DNA of 64,000 bases from Methanocella_A sp049676595 (GCF_049676595.1 NZ_CP187259.1:1612001-1676000); one strand, 5' to 3'. Numbered from the stretch's first letter, positions 24,918 through 33,853 are shown. A program made the numbers and translations. The notes: a model not told the origin generated them from the letters alone.

Positions 24918-25715
24918 ATGAAGCTAAAAGATGGGTTCCTATTCGGCTGCGGCGCGTTGCTGGCGGTGTTCTGCATCCTGTTCCTCGCCGGTAACACGTT
25001 TGCAGCAGGTGGTTCGTCGACGGGTGTAAACCTCTCCGAGTACTCTGGAGCGATCTGTGTCACAGGCACCGGCTACGTTTACGCAGAGCCGGATATCGCT
25101 AAGATCACTATCGGTGTGATCACCGAGGCGGGCACGTCCACTCAGGCGATGGATGACAACGCTAACCGGATGGACGAAGTTGTAAAAGCTATCAAGAGGC
25201 TGGGCATCGCTGATAAAGACATCCAGACGTCCCGTGTCTCCGTAGAGCCTCAGTACGCCAGCGAGTACCCTGTGTCGTACTCCTCGTATTACCCGTATAC
25301 CTCCAGGCAGAACATCACGGGCTACAAGGCAACTAACACTGTCTGTGTTACCTTGAGGGACCTCTCTAAAGTTGGCCCTGCTATAGATGCCGCCAATGAC
25401 GCCGGATCTAACACGATCCAGGGTGTGACCTTCCTGCTCTCGGAGGAACGCCAGTCCGCGGCCTACACAGAAGCCCTGGAGAAGGCAGTCGCAGACGGCT
25501 CGGGCAAAGCTAAGACCATGGCTACCGCGGCCGGAGTTGAAAACTATAAGCTGAAGACTCTCTCGGAGTCGGGCGGATACTACCCGATCTACAGCGACAA
25601 TTATTATGCGGGCGCTGAGATGGCCAAGGCAACGGGAGCTTCCACTCCGATCTCCGCCGGCCAGGCGAAGGTACAGGCAACTGTCTCCATGAATTACGTC
25701 TTTATGCCCCGGTGA
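24918..25715 (+). CDS. SIMPL-domain (DUF541) exported protein, copy 1
   Basis: 265 residues with a signal peptide (residues 1-31) and the SIMPL domain from about residue 45. The family signature GTGYVYAEPDIAKITIGVITEA and the later YKATNTVCVTLRDLSKVG region are clear. SIMPL proteins are periplasmic or extracellular and of uncertain role; some bacterial members affect oxidative-stress tolerance. AGGTGA lies six bases before the ATG. Its close paralogue follows at 25870. Confidence 0.8.
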   Translation: MKLKDGFLFGCGALLAVFCILFLAGNTFAAGGSSTGVNLSEYSGAICVTGTGYVYAEPDIAKITIGVITEAGTSTQAMDDNANRMDEVVKAIKRLGIADKDIQTSRVSVEPQYASEYPVSYSSYYPYTSRQNITGYKATNTVCVTLRDLSKVGPAIDAANDAGSNTIQGVTFLLSEERQSAAYTEALEKAVADGSGKAKTMATAAGVENYKLKTLSESGGYYPIYSDNYYAGAEMAKATGASTPISAGQAKVQATVSMNYVFMPR

Positions 25716-25869
25716 GGGCAATGGTGGAGGGGGTGAAGTACCGATCGTACCCGCTCATCCCTCTCCCGCCTACCTTTTCCAAAAGCTAAAAAACGGCTAG
25801 CTTCGAGCTTGTCCAAATTTTTGTCAACGTCTATATACCTGGTCCGCCCAGGATTGATCAGGTGGGGTT

Positions 25870-26667
25870 ATGAACTACAAAAGCGGGCTCTTGTTCTGTT
25901 GTAGCGTACTTTGTGCGCTGTGTGTGATGGCGGCCATGGCCGGCATCGCTTCAGGGGCGGATGATGATATGAATGGCGGCAACCTTTCGGAGAAGCCCGG
26001 CACGATAGAAGTCAACGGTAATGGCATCGTCTATGCGGAACCGGATATCGCTAAAGTCACCATAGGCGTGATCACCGAGGCAAGCACCTCGACTCAGGCA
26101 ATGGCCGACAATGCAAACAAGATGACCGGAGCGGTGAGCGCAATAAAAAGCATCGGAATACCTGACAAGGACATCCAGACCGCAACCATCTCTGTCGAGC
26201 CGGAGTACGCCAGTGAAAACCCGTCTAACTCGGGCATGATTTACCCGCCTCCGGCGAAGCAAAACATCACCGGCTACAAGGCCACCAATACTGTCACTGT
26301 CACCGTCACGGACCTGTCGAAAGCGGGCGCAGTCATCGACGCTGCAGGTAGCGCCGGCTCTAACGAGATACAGGGTGTAACCTTCATGCTGTCGGATGAC
26401 CGACAGTCCCGGGTCTACCAGGAAGCGCTGCAGAAGGCTATCATGGACGGCGCCGCCAAAGCTAAAAACATCTCTACCGCGGCAGGCATAGCCGACTATA
26501 AGCTGAAGTCCATCTCCGAGTCGGGTAGCAGATTCCCCGTCTACTCATACGAAGGGGCGGGTGGCGCGATGATGGCAAAGGCGGCCGCAGCTCCGACACC
26601 TGTCTCGGCAGGCCAGGCAAAAGTGGAGGCCGGAGTGTCGATGAGGTATACCTTTGTCCCTCAGTAA
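25870..26667 (+). CDS. SIMPL-domain (DUF541) exported protein, copy 2
   Basis: 265 residues, the same length as copy 1 and colinear with it: signal peptide, then GNGIVYAEPDIAKVTIGVITEA, YKATNTVTVTVTDLSKAG and the alanine-rich SAGQAKVEAGVSMRYTFVP end. AGGTGG precedes the ATG. The 155-base gap between the copies has its own TATA-like CTATATACC (about 25832), so each may be transcribed separately. A tandem duplication. Confidence 0.8.
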   Translation: MNYKSGLLFCCSVLCALCVMAAMAGIASGADDDMNGGNLSEKPGTIEVNGNGIVYAEPDIAKVTIGVITEASTSTQAMADNANKMTGAVSAIKSIGIPDKDIQTATISVEPEYASENPSNSGMIYPPPAKQNITGYKATNTVTVTVTDLSKAGAVIDAAGSAGSNEIQGVTFMLSDDRQSRVYQEALQKAIMDGAAKAKNISTAAGIADYKLKSISESGSRFPVYSYEGAGGAMMAKAAAAPTPVSAGQAKVEAGVSMRYTFVPQ

Positions 26668-26675
26668 CGGCCGGG

Positions 26676-27620
26676 CTATACCTCTTTTTTCATTAATCTG
26701 CTCCTGCGGTAAAGGTACAGGCCCAGGATAATTGCAGCCGCCATAATAATGCTGATCAGATCATCCCACGACCCCAGAAACATCCCTGACAGGTAGATTT
26801 CATCAGGTTTAGTGAACATGAATATCGGAGCCGCTCCCAGCGTCCGCTCCCCGGTGAAGCTGAAGATCTGCAGCGCCAGAAAGTCCTGTATGCAGTGGAA
26901 GCCTATGCTGGCATAAAGCGATTTAGTGATCACGAACAGGTATCCCAGCAGCATCGAGAGAGCAAAGACTCCAACGATGTACAGCGGCCCTAATTCCGCG
27001 AAAGGCGTCAGCGAGTGGAACAGCGCAAAAATCACCGACGTTACGATGAGCCCTGCGGCAACGCCGTACTTATCAGCCAGTATCTGTTGCAGGTATCCCC
27101 GAAAGACCGCCTCTTCTCCAAGCCCGACAAACAGCGTACCGATGGCCATCGCTATTAGCGATATTCCTACCTGGGAAGTCCCGTAGGCCTCCAGTCCTGT
27201 ACCATAATATGCAGAGACGCCAGTCAGCAGGATGATCAGGAGCACAGCCACCAGGAAAAACACGTTGAGCGCCCCACCTATCGCAAACCCTCTAAGCGGT
27301 TTATCGTCCCTGCCAAGGCCCAGGGCTTTTAAGACCGGGTGCCTGCCCTCTACCACAGCCATGAAAAAGACCGCTATGAGGACGAGGGCAATGTTTTGGA
27401 CAACCATGTAGGAGGCGCTGACAATTACATTATTCATCAGCGCCGACAGCGCGGTCTCCGCAGCAGTCGCTAAGTCACCGCCAGTCAGGGCGACGTAGCC
27501 GGCGATCGCCGCCAGCAGCAGGAGGCTCATTCCCACGAGCGCCAGAAGCACGACGACCAGTAGCAGGACTACTTTTAACAGCATGTACAAATTGGGAAAA
27601 CGCTCTGCTAATCCGGCCAT
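26676..27620 (-). CDS. CPBP-family intramembrane metalloprotease
   Basis: 314 residues with about eight hydrophobic segments. The CPBP (Abi/CAAX protease) motifs are visible: GLGEEAVFRGYLQ, then a later ALFHSLTPF with its histidine, and IGFHCIQDF. These supply the membrane-embedded glutamates and histidines of the active site. GGAGG lies seven bases before ATG 27620. Family members process membrane proteins or bacteriocins; the substrate here is unknown. Confidence 0.8.
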   Translation of the reverse strand: MAGLAERFPNLYMLLKVVLLLVVVLLALVGMSLLLLAAIAGYVALTGGDLATAAETALSALMNNVIVSASYMVVQNIALVLIAVFFMAVVEGRHPVLKALGLGRDDKPLRGFAIGGALNVFFLVAVLLIILLTGVSAYYGTGLEAYGTSQVGISLIAMAIGTLFVGLGEEAVFRGYLQQILADKYGVAAGLIVTSVIFALFHSLTPFAELGPLYIVGVFALSMLLGYLFVITKSLYASIGFHCIQDFLALQIFSFTGERTLGAAPIFMFTKPDEIYLSGMFLGSWDDLISIIMAAAIILGLYLYRRSRLMKKEV

Positions 27621-27749
27621 CAGAAAGCCTCCACATAGAAAAGTAGAGCGATCTGTCTATAAATAATTATCAAGCTTATCCGGCGCCGGCAAAAGTCCGG
27701 CACTCTCCATAGTCATTCCAGGAATTTTCCGAACGGTCAGGAAAAACAA

Positions 27750-28604
27750 TTACTCAGTTTTTCTTATCGACGTAGCCAGAGTTTTAATTGCCTCGTATAT
27801 CTCCCGGGGGTTGGCGCCCCAGTGTACGACGACTCCGGGCACTCCGCCGATCTCTGTGGGGCCCAGCTTATCGGACTGGCAGCAGCGTAAAATAAACGGC
27901 TTCGAAGGCCTGCGAGTCGACAGGGGGCAGATGTTCACGTGCTCGTATCTCTTGAGCGGGTACCGGGCCTCGAAGACGAGCTTGGAAGTGTTGCAGCCGA
28001 CCAGCCTGATATCGCCCTGTGGCTCTTCATCCAGCGAATCCAGGAACAGGCCGTTCAGCCCGGATGCATGGCAGGGGAATATGATGGTCCGCCTGGGATC
28101 TTCGAAGTCTTTCAGGTTCAGCACGTGATACTCGAAATCGAGCATCAGCTCTCCGAACATGCCAGCCCCCTCCAGCTTCTTCACGTTATACGCCAGCCAT
28201 GCTGGCTCGGGGGGCGCCACGTCGTGGACCTCAATGGTTGTGAGCACCTCAGCGGCCGGATTTTTGACGAACATGTAGTGCCGGTCGACGCCCTGGAACA
28301 CCACCGTATTAATGCCACCGGTGCACAGAGGCACTGCCTTACGGAGCAGGTCGGCACGGTTGGATATGTCTACAAGTTCCCGGTACACCAGCGTCTCCTC
28401 AGCCCTCGATATCCTGCTGGCTCCGGCCTTCTTTCTGATGAAGCCCTCTCCAGAGGACTCCACTTCAAAGACCTCGCAATGGTCAGGCCCCTCGAAGACC
28501 AGCACGTACTGCGACGAGAAGTAGATGGCGTCGTCAGGCCGGTAGTTCGATCTGATGTGCCTGTTGATTACTCCGATGAATTTACAGTGGCTGGGAAAGA
28601 TCAT
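27750..28604 (-). CDS. Unknown protein coupled to the aks/leu-type cluster, 284 aa
   Basis: Begins MIFPSHCKFIGVINRHIRS. Its ATG overlaps the stop of the dehydrogenase gene (ATGA at 28601-28604), so it is the last of four translationally coupled genes. It contains several cysteines and histidines (VPLCTGGIN, IFPCHASGLNG, NICPLSTRRPS, RCCQSDKLG) but no ligand pattern I can assign. The tight coupling suggests it takes part in, or regulates, the chain-elongation pathway. Function not known. Confidence 0.6.
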   Translation of the reverse strand: MIFPSHCKFIGVINRHIRSNYRPDDAIYFSSQYVLVFEGPDHCEVFEVESSGEGFIRKKAGASRISRAEETLVYRELVDISNRADLLRKAVPLCTGGINTVVFQGVDRHYMFVKNPAAEVLTTIEVHDVAPPEPAWLAYNVKKLEGAGMFGELMLDFEYHVLNLKDFEDPRRTIIFPCHASGLNGLFLDSLDEEPQGDIRLVGCNTSKLVFEARYPLKRYEHVNICPLSTRRPSKPFILRCCQSDKLGPTEIGGVPGVVVHWGANPREIYEAIKTLATSIRKTE

Positions 28605-29575
28605 ATCAGGCTCTCCAGGTTCTTCAGTATGGCAGACTGGACCTGCAAGGTCGTGTAGTTCCCGCCCAGGTCGGGCGTGAGCACTCCGCTCTCTATCGTC
28701 CGGTCGACAGCGCTCTGGACTGCCCTGGCCATTTCCGGTTTACCGGCCCAGTCCAGTAGCATCCTCACGCTCAGGATAGCCGCGAACGGGTTTGCGATGC
28801 CTTTGCCCGCGATGTCGGGTGCGCTGCCGTGCACAGGCTCGAAGAGCGCGTATTTATCACCTACGTTGGCGCTGGGTGACAGCCCCAGGCTTCCTATAAG
28901 CGCTGCTGCCTCGTCTGACAGGATGTCGCCGAACATATTAGTGGTGACGATCGTGTCGAACTTTTCCGGTGCTCTTACCAGGTTGTACGCTGCCGTATCC
29001 ACCAGCATGTCCTCGTACGGTACTCCCATCGATCCCGCCACCCCTGAACAGGCATCCTTGAACAGCTCGTCCGCCTTCAGCACGTTGGCCTTGTGGACTA
29101 TCGTCAGCTTGCCGATGCCGGGCTTCTTACAGGCAGCCCGGGCTATCCGCTCGCTGGCCTTCCTGGTGATGACCCGCACCGATCGAGCCTCGTCCTTCGT
29201 AATCTCCTCGATGCCCATATAGAGGTCCTCGGAATTTTCCCTGTAAATGGTGAAGTCCACTTTGCGGGGCGAAATGGCGCAGGAGCGGAAGGGCCTGATG
29301 TTGGCGTACAGGTCCAGTTCTTTCCGCAGCGTCAGGATGATGCTCCGGTAAGGCTTGCCGGGCGGGGAGGTGATCGCGCCGAACAGCACGCAGTCGCAGG
29401 CCTTGATCGTCTCGAGGTCATGCGGCGACATGGCGACGCCTTCTCTGACGTAGCGCTCGTTCCCGACATCCACCTGTATAAATTCTGCGCCGGGCATGGC
29501 GACTTTCAGCACTTCGTAAGCGACAGGGACTACTTCCTTGCCGATACCGTCGCCGGGCAGGACCGCTATCTTCAC
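28601..29575 (-). CDS. aksF: Isopropylmalate/homoisocitrate dehydrogenase family (probable AksF)
   Basis: 324 residues, normal for archaeal LeuB/AksF. Motifs: LPGDGIGKEVV at the start; LRKELDLYANIRPF with the substrate arginines; YRENSEDLYMGIEE; and later NMFGDILSDEAAAL with the metal-binding aspartates. It oxidises and decarboxylates a 3-substituted malate with NAD(P). The GTG start overlaps the previous stop (GTGA). The choice of AksF over LeuB rests on the neighbouring synthase and the small-subunit loop. Paralogues elsewhere in the genome would be needed to settle this. Confidence 0.75.
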   Translation of the reverse strand: MKIAVLPGDGIGKEVVPVAYEVLKVAMPGAEFIQVDVGNERYVREGVAMSPHDLETIKACDCVLFGAITSPPGKPYRSIILTLRKELDLYANIRPFRSCAISPRKVDFTIYRENSEDLYMGIEEITKDEARSVRVITRKASERIARAACKKPGIGKLTIVHKANVLKADELFKDACSGVAGSMGVPYEDMLVDTAAYNLVRAPEKFDTIVTTNMFGDILSDEAAALIGSLGLSPSANVGDKYALFEPVHGSAPDIAGKGIANPFAAILSVRMLLDWAGKPEMARAVQSAVDRTIESGVLTPDLGGNYTTLQVQSAILKNLESLI

Positions 29576-30045
29576 CGCTGGTTCCTCCTGTATGCGACCA
29601 GCCCGCCGGCGTTGAGGATCTCCTGCAGGAAGTCGGGAAGCCTGGTGCTCACGTATCTTGCCCCGTTGGCCACCACGTAGCCCTGGTCCAGGTCGACCTC
29701 TACAATATCGCCCTTGACTACTGCGTCAAATACGTCCGCCTCGACGATCGGCAGCCCGACGTTGATGGCGTTCCGGAAGAAGATGCGGGCGAAGGACTTC
29801 GCTACCACACAGTCGATACCAGCGTACTTGATCGCCAGCGGCGCCTGCTCTCTCGAGGAGCCGCAGCCGAAGTTGTCACCGGCTACGATGATGTCGCCCC
29901 TGTTCGGTTTGAACGCCGGGTCGATGCCTTCCATGGCGTGCTGTGCGAAGACGTTGAAGTCGGTGCTCCTCAGGTATTTGCCCGGAATGATGACGTCCGT
30001 ATCTACGTTGTCCCCGTATTTCCAGACGCTGCCCTTGAACTTCAT
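29572..30045 (-). CDS. aksE: Isopropylmalate isomerase/homoaconitase small subunit (probable AksE)
   Basis: 157 residues, the swivelling aconitase domain 4. DTDVIIPGKYLRS holds the substrate-loop YLR at about residues 24-26. From established work on methanogen homologues, YLR-type loops go with homoaconitase and YLV-type with isopropylmalate isomerase. GDNFGCGSSREQAP is the conserved active-site segment. ATG 30045 overlaps the large-subunit stop. It forms a heterotetramer with the large subunit. Confidence 0.75.
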   Translation of the reverse strand: MKFKGSVWKYGDNVDTDVIIPGKYLRSTDFNVFAQHAMEGIDPAFKPNRGDIIVAGDNFGCGSSREQAPLAIKYAGIDCVVAKSFARIFFRNAINVGLPIVEADVFDAVVKGDIVEVDLDQGYVVANGARYVSTRLPDFLQEILNAGGLVAYRRNQR

Positions 30046-31286
30046 ATGTATCGCCTCGGGTCGGTGATCTTGCCATTAATGGCAGTGGCGGCAGCGGTCA
30101 GCGGCGAGCCAAGATACACATCGGCACCCTTGCCCATCCTGCCCCGGAAATTCCTGTTGGTCGTGGCCAGGCAGGCCTCGCCCTCGGCGAGGACGCCCAT
30201 GTGGCCGCCCAGGCACGGGCCGCAGCCCGGGTTACAGATCGTGGCCCCGGCAGCGAGAAGATCGGCAGCCACGCCGGTCTGTACTGCGTCCAGCATGACC
30301 GTTCTGGACGCGGGAATGATCAGTGTGCGGCACTTGACTTTCCTGCCTTTGAGAATCGACGCTGCGGCGGCCAGGTCCTCGAACCTGCCGTTAGTGCACG
30401 AGCCGATCAGCACCTGATCTACGTGCGTCCCCTCTACCTCGCCCACGTCCTTCACGTTATCCACGTCCGGGGGACACGAGACCTGGGGGTGCAGCTTCGA
30501 GACATCTAAATGCAGAGTATCGCAGTATACCGCATCATCAGTGGCATAGACCGGGCGATAGTCCTCTACCGCCCTGCCTTTTAGGAATGCGAAGGTCTTT
30601 TCATCGGGCGGGACTATGCCCGCTTTGCCGCCCATCTCGATGGCCATGTTGCAAAGGGTCATACGGCCCGCGATGGACATGTGATCGATTACCGGCCCGT
30701 AGAACTCCATCGCTTTATACGTGGCGCCGTCTGAACGGACTTCTTTAGCTATGCGAAGGATTACGTCTTTGGGCGTGATACCGGCCGGCAGCTTGCCGTC
30801 GATAATCAGCTTGATCGTCTCGGGCACCCTGAACCAGAGCTTACCCGAGGTATAAATCTCGGCCATATCAGTAGCGCCGACTCCAGTGGCAAAGGCCCCG
30901 AAAGCCCCGTAAGTGCAGGAGTGCGAGTCTGCACCCACGATGACCTTGCCCGGCATGGCAAACCCGTTTTCAGGCAACAGCTGGTGGCAGATACCCTCCC
31001 CCACATCGTAGAGGTTCTTTATGCCCTGCTCCGCCGCCCACTGCCTGATTTCCCGCTGGAGCACCGCCGTGTTCTCGTTATTGGCGGGCGCCAGGTGGTC
31101 GAACGGTATGATGATCCTCGAGGGATCCCACACTTTATCGCTCTTCATCTCCTTGAACGCTTTGACCGCGAGCACGGACGTGCCGTCGTGGCTCATGGCA
31201 TAATCCACTTTCGCGACGACAAAGTCGCCTGCGCTGGCCTCTTTTCCTGAGGCGGCACTTAGAATTTTCTCACTGATCGTTCCCAC
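30042..31286 (-). CDS. aksD: Isopropylmalate isomerase/homoaconitase large subunit (probable AksD)
   Basis: 414 residues. The [4Fe-4S] cluster cysteines are seen in LIGSCTNGR and NPGCGPCLGG. Substrate segments include VGADSHSCTYGAFGAFATGVG. It catalyses dehydration and rehydration of the chain-elongation intermediate. Starts at GTG 31286. It is the first gene of a coupled four-gene operon read leftward from the palindromic region at 31385-31467, opposite the synthase gene. Confidence 0.8.
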   Translation of the reverse strand: MGTISEKILSAASGKEASAGDFVVAKVDYAMSHDGTSVLAVKAFKEMKSDKVWDPSRIIIPFDHLAPANNENTAVLQREIRQWAAEQGIKNLYDVGEGICHQLLPENGFAMPGKVIVGADSHSCTYGAFGAFATGVGATDMAEIYTSGKLWFRVPETIKLIIDGKLPAGITPKDVILRIAKEVRSDGATYKAMEFYGPVIDHMSIAGRMTLCNMAIEMGGKAGIVPPDEKTFAFLKGRAVEDYRPVYATDDAVYCDTLHLDVSKLHPQVSCPPDVDNVKDVGEVEGTHVDQVLIGSCTNGRFEDLAAAASILKGRKVKCRTLIIPASRTVMLDAVQTGVAADLLAAGATICNPGCGPCLGGHMGVLAEGEACLATTNRNFRGRMGKGADVYLGSPLTAAATAINGKITDPRRYI

Positions 31287-31384
31287 GAATCTTCACACCT
31301 TCGCAATTCAAGATAGAAAATTATTAGTATGCAGGATATAAATCATTATCGTTGTGAGCGAAAATTTCGGTAGCGAAATTCTCG

Positions 31385-31467
31385 TTAACAATTGCGATTG
31401 TCCTTACAACCGCAATCATATGATTGCGCAATCATATGATTGCGGTTGTCAACAATGGCAATTGTAA
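31385..31467. promoter_or_regulatory. Large perfect-core palindrome between the divergent aks/leu transcription units
   Basis: The core 31406-31449 is a 44-base perfect palindrome centred between 31427 and 31428. It is made of two CGCAATCATATGATTGCG units sharing GCGCA at the centre. Outside it, AACAATTGCGATTGT (31387-31401) mirrors ACAATGGCAATTGT (31452-31465). It lies 99 bases upstream of the aksD start and just before the synthase start, so it is probably a shared operator for a dimeric or tetrameric regulator. Confidence 0.75.
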
Positions 31468-31506
31468 CAATATTGATGACTCTACATGCACCTGGAGTAT
31501 GACCAC

Positions 31507-32703
31507 ATGATGCCCTTATACTCTCAAAACGAGTGGACCAAATACGTCCCTTCGGACATCGGCGAAATCGAGATATGCGACGTGACCCTCAGGGACGGCG
31601 AGCAGACGCCCGGCGTGGCGTTTACGAAAGAAGAGAAGATCGACATCGCCCGCATGCTCGACGAGATTGGCATCGAGATCATCGAGGCGGGCTTTCCGGC
31701 TACCTCCCAGGGCGAAAAAGAGTCAGTAAAAGCCATCGCCTCGCTGGGGCTGAACGCGAAAATCTGTTGTCTTTCCAGGGCTGTCAAGAGCGACATCGAC
31801 GCGGTGATCGACTGCGGCGCCGACATGGTGGGCTTGTTTGTCGGAACTTCTGACCTGCACTTAAAGTACAAGCACAAGAAGACGCAGGACGAGATCATCG
31901 ACTGCGCAGTGGAGGCGCTGGAGTACGCGAAGAAACACGGTCTGATCGTGCGTTTCTCCCCGGAAGACGGCAGCAGGACCGGGCTCGACTTCCTGAAGCG
32001 GTTCTACCGGGCGGGAGAAGCGGCGGGAGCCGACTACGTCGGAGCGATCGACACCGTCGGCATCATGACTCCCGCGACCATGAGGTTCATGGTAAGCGAG
32101 ATCCGCAAGACGGTCAAGCTCCCGGTCGCGGTCCACTGCCACGACGACCTCGGCATGGCCGTCGCCAACACCCTCGCCGCCGCAGAGGCAGGTGCCAGGC
32201 AGCTGCACACCACGACCAACGGCATCGGGGAAAGAGCAGGCAACGCAGCGCTCGAAGAAGTGCTCATGAACCTGCGCATCCAGTACGGTGTCGACAAGTA
32301 CGACACGACGAAGATCACCGAGCTGTCAAAGATGGTCCAGAAATACTCCGGCATCTGCACCGCAAAGAACAAGGCTGTCATCGGCGATCACGCCTTCGCC
32401 CACGAGTCCGGCATCCACATCGCCGCCCTCCTCGAAAACGATCGAACGTATGAAGTCTTCAGCCCCGAAATGGTCGGTGGCAAGCGGGAGTTCATCCTCG
32501 GCAAGCACAGCGGCGGCAAGGCTTTATGCTACATGGCCCGGCAGATGGGCTACACCCTCAGCGAAGCCGAGACCACGCAGGTGCTCTGCGAGATCAAGCG
32601 GCTCAGCGAGCTCAAGAAGTCGCTCCGCCGGAACGAGCTCAAGGACCTCATCGACCACGTGGTGGGCCAGAAGTTCACTACCTCAGAGGCTTCTACGCCC
32701 TGA
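31507..32703 (+). CDS. aksA: Homocitrate synthase/isopropylmalate synthase family (probable AksA)
   Basis: About 398 residues from ATG 31507, with GGAG at 31493-31496; an earlier ATG at 31486 is possible. DRE-TIM metallolyase fold: CDVTLRDGEQTPGV (catalytic Arg-Asp, metal Asp) and AVHCHDDLGMAVAN (metal His-x-His), plus the GNAALEEVLMNL signature. It ends soon after the lid region and lacks the roughly 120-residue C-terminal LeuA leucine-feedback domain. That is typical of AksA/NifV homocitrate synthases, so coenzyme B precursor synthesis is favoured over leucine. Confidence 0.78.
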   Translation: MMPLYSQNEWTKYVPSDIGEIEICDVTLRDGEQTPGVAFTKEEKIDIARMLDEIGIEIIEAGFPATSQGEKESVKAIASLGLNAKICCLSRAVKSDIDAVIDCGADMVGLFVGTSDLHLKYKHKKTQDEIIDCAVEALEYAKKHGLIVRFSPEDGSRTGLDFLKRFYRAGEAAGADYVGAIDTVGIMTPATMRFMVSEIRKTVKLPVAVHCHDDLGMAVANTLAAAEAGARQLHTTTNGIGERAGNAALEEVLMNLRIQYGVDKYDTTKITELSKMVQKYSGICTAKNKAVIGDHAFAHESGIHIAALLENDRTYEVFSPEMVGGKREFILGKHSGGKALCYMARQMGYTLSEAETTQVLCEIKRLSELKKSLRRNELKDLIDHVVGQKFTTSEASTP

Positions 32704-32715
32704 ACTTTTTTATTA

Positions 32716-33197
32716 ACCACAACGGCACTACGGCACAACGTTTTAACCACAACGGCACAACGACATGGCGACAATCTGAGAAACAATAACCAGACTAATG
32801 TTCTTACCACGGCGGCACGGCGACACGGCGAGAATCCGTACCTGAATGGTAGGGCTTTCTTTTAAATCCACGGCGGCACGGCGGGCTGATAGCACGAAGA
32901 CAAATGTATATTTAGTTATCCGGAAGCCGGAGGACTGACAGGATTCAACGATGGTGCTGAAGCTTCCGGTTATGCGATCAGAAACCAGGCTAAATGATCA
33001 GCAGGCAAGCAGCTTTTTGGTTAATGCGCTGTCTTGGTGTCGCCGTGGATAATAAAAAGAGCCCTCCTATTTCTGTTTCGCCATTGTCTTTGTGTCGCCG
33101 TGCCGCCGTGGTTTTATTAACTATCCGGCTTGTCGTATCTCGCCTGTCTTGGTGTCGCCGTGTCGCCGTGGTTTAAAACCAGTCATTGTGCCGCTGT
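32716..33197. repeat. Multi-unit palindromic array, CACGGCGGCACGGCG family (copy 1)
   Basis: The left arm has units beginning ACCACAACGGCAC or CCACGGCGGCACGG near 32716, 32746, 32807 and 32868. The right arm has the inverse form CGCCGTGTCGCCGTGG or GTGCCGCCGTGG near 33047, 33095, 33156 and 33190. Linker sequences also mirror each other, for example AGGGCTTTCTTTTAAATCCACGG (about 32851) against the complement of CCGTGGATAATAAAAAGAGCCCT (about 33043). The centre of about 140 bases resembles that of the array at 52283-52975. The right end contains the last codons and stop of the gene at 33173. Confidence 0.8.
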
Positions 33198-33853
33198 GGT
33201 TCATTCGGTCGGTCATGTTTATTTTTCACAGCATACTTCTCGATCTCGATGTTCTCGAACTCGGTCTGGAGCTCGACGATCTTCCCCGCCAGCCGTTCTT
33301 CGATGTCTGCCAGTACCGCCGTCAGTATTGCAGCGTTCTTTAGCCCGACCTTCGAGTTATCTAGTCCGTCGATGGTCTGCTCAAGCCAGGCGTCGCATTT
33401 GGTGTAGACGGACAGCCGGGCTACCGGGTTGTTGCCAGTCATTACGCTTTCCAGCCGAAAGCAGAGCGCATGAGGTACAAGAGCCCGGACGATACCGCCC
33501 GGGTTGTTGACGTAGATGTGGGAAAGCCCGTACAGCTCGCAGTAAGGCACGAAATCTTCGTCGGCCATACTTTTCAAAGACCACTGCCGGTCCAGCGCTT
33601 CCCGGATGATGCCCGGCGGCAGCGGCACCGGGCGCTCGAAAAGCGTGTGCTGGCAGGGGCACTCGATCTGCGTCGGGAAGAAGAGCTCTCCGGTGATACC
33701 TATTAGATCGATAATGATGTCCAGCAGGCACCCGTGTCCGAATACGCCGATCTTCTCCCGGCTCAGCGGCACCTCGACCATCCAGCGCCCGACGTACTTG
33801 TTATGCCAGCCCCACGGGTAAGTTGAATAGCTCGCGTCCAGCTTCTTGTCCAC
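33173..33853 (-). CDS. Hypothetical protein, 226 aa, ending inside a repeat array
   Basis: Starts at GTG 33853 (MDKKLDASYSTYPWG). It has ECPCQHTLFERPVPLPPGI near the middle and a helical region before the end (VLADIEERLAGKIVELQTEFENIEIEKY). The last residues (NEPQRHNDWF) are encoded by repeat-array sequence, so insertion of the array has probably replaced or extended the original C-terminus. The beginning lies beside another repeat (33941-34185). Function unknown. Confidence 0.5.
   Translation of the reverse strand: MDKKLDASYSTYPWGWHNKYVGRWMVEVPLSREKIGVFGHGCLLDIIIDLIGITGELFFPTQIECPCQHTLFERPVPLPPGIIREALDRQWSLKSMADEDFVPYCELYGLSHIYVNNPGGIVRALVPHALCFRLESVMTGNNPVARLSVYTKCDAWLEQTIDGLDNSKVGLKNAAILTAVLADIEERLAGKIVELQTEFENIEIEKYAVKNKHDRPNEPQRHNDWF

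Noticed and set aside
31507..32703. Standard leucine-pathway isopropylmalate synthase
   Set aside because: The roughly 120-residue C-terminal regulatory domain is absent, and the neighbouring small subunit has a YLR loop. Not fully excluded without the rest of the genome.
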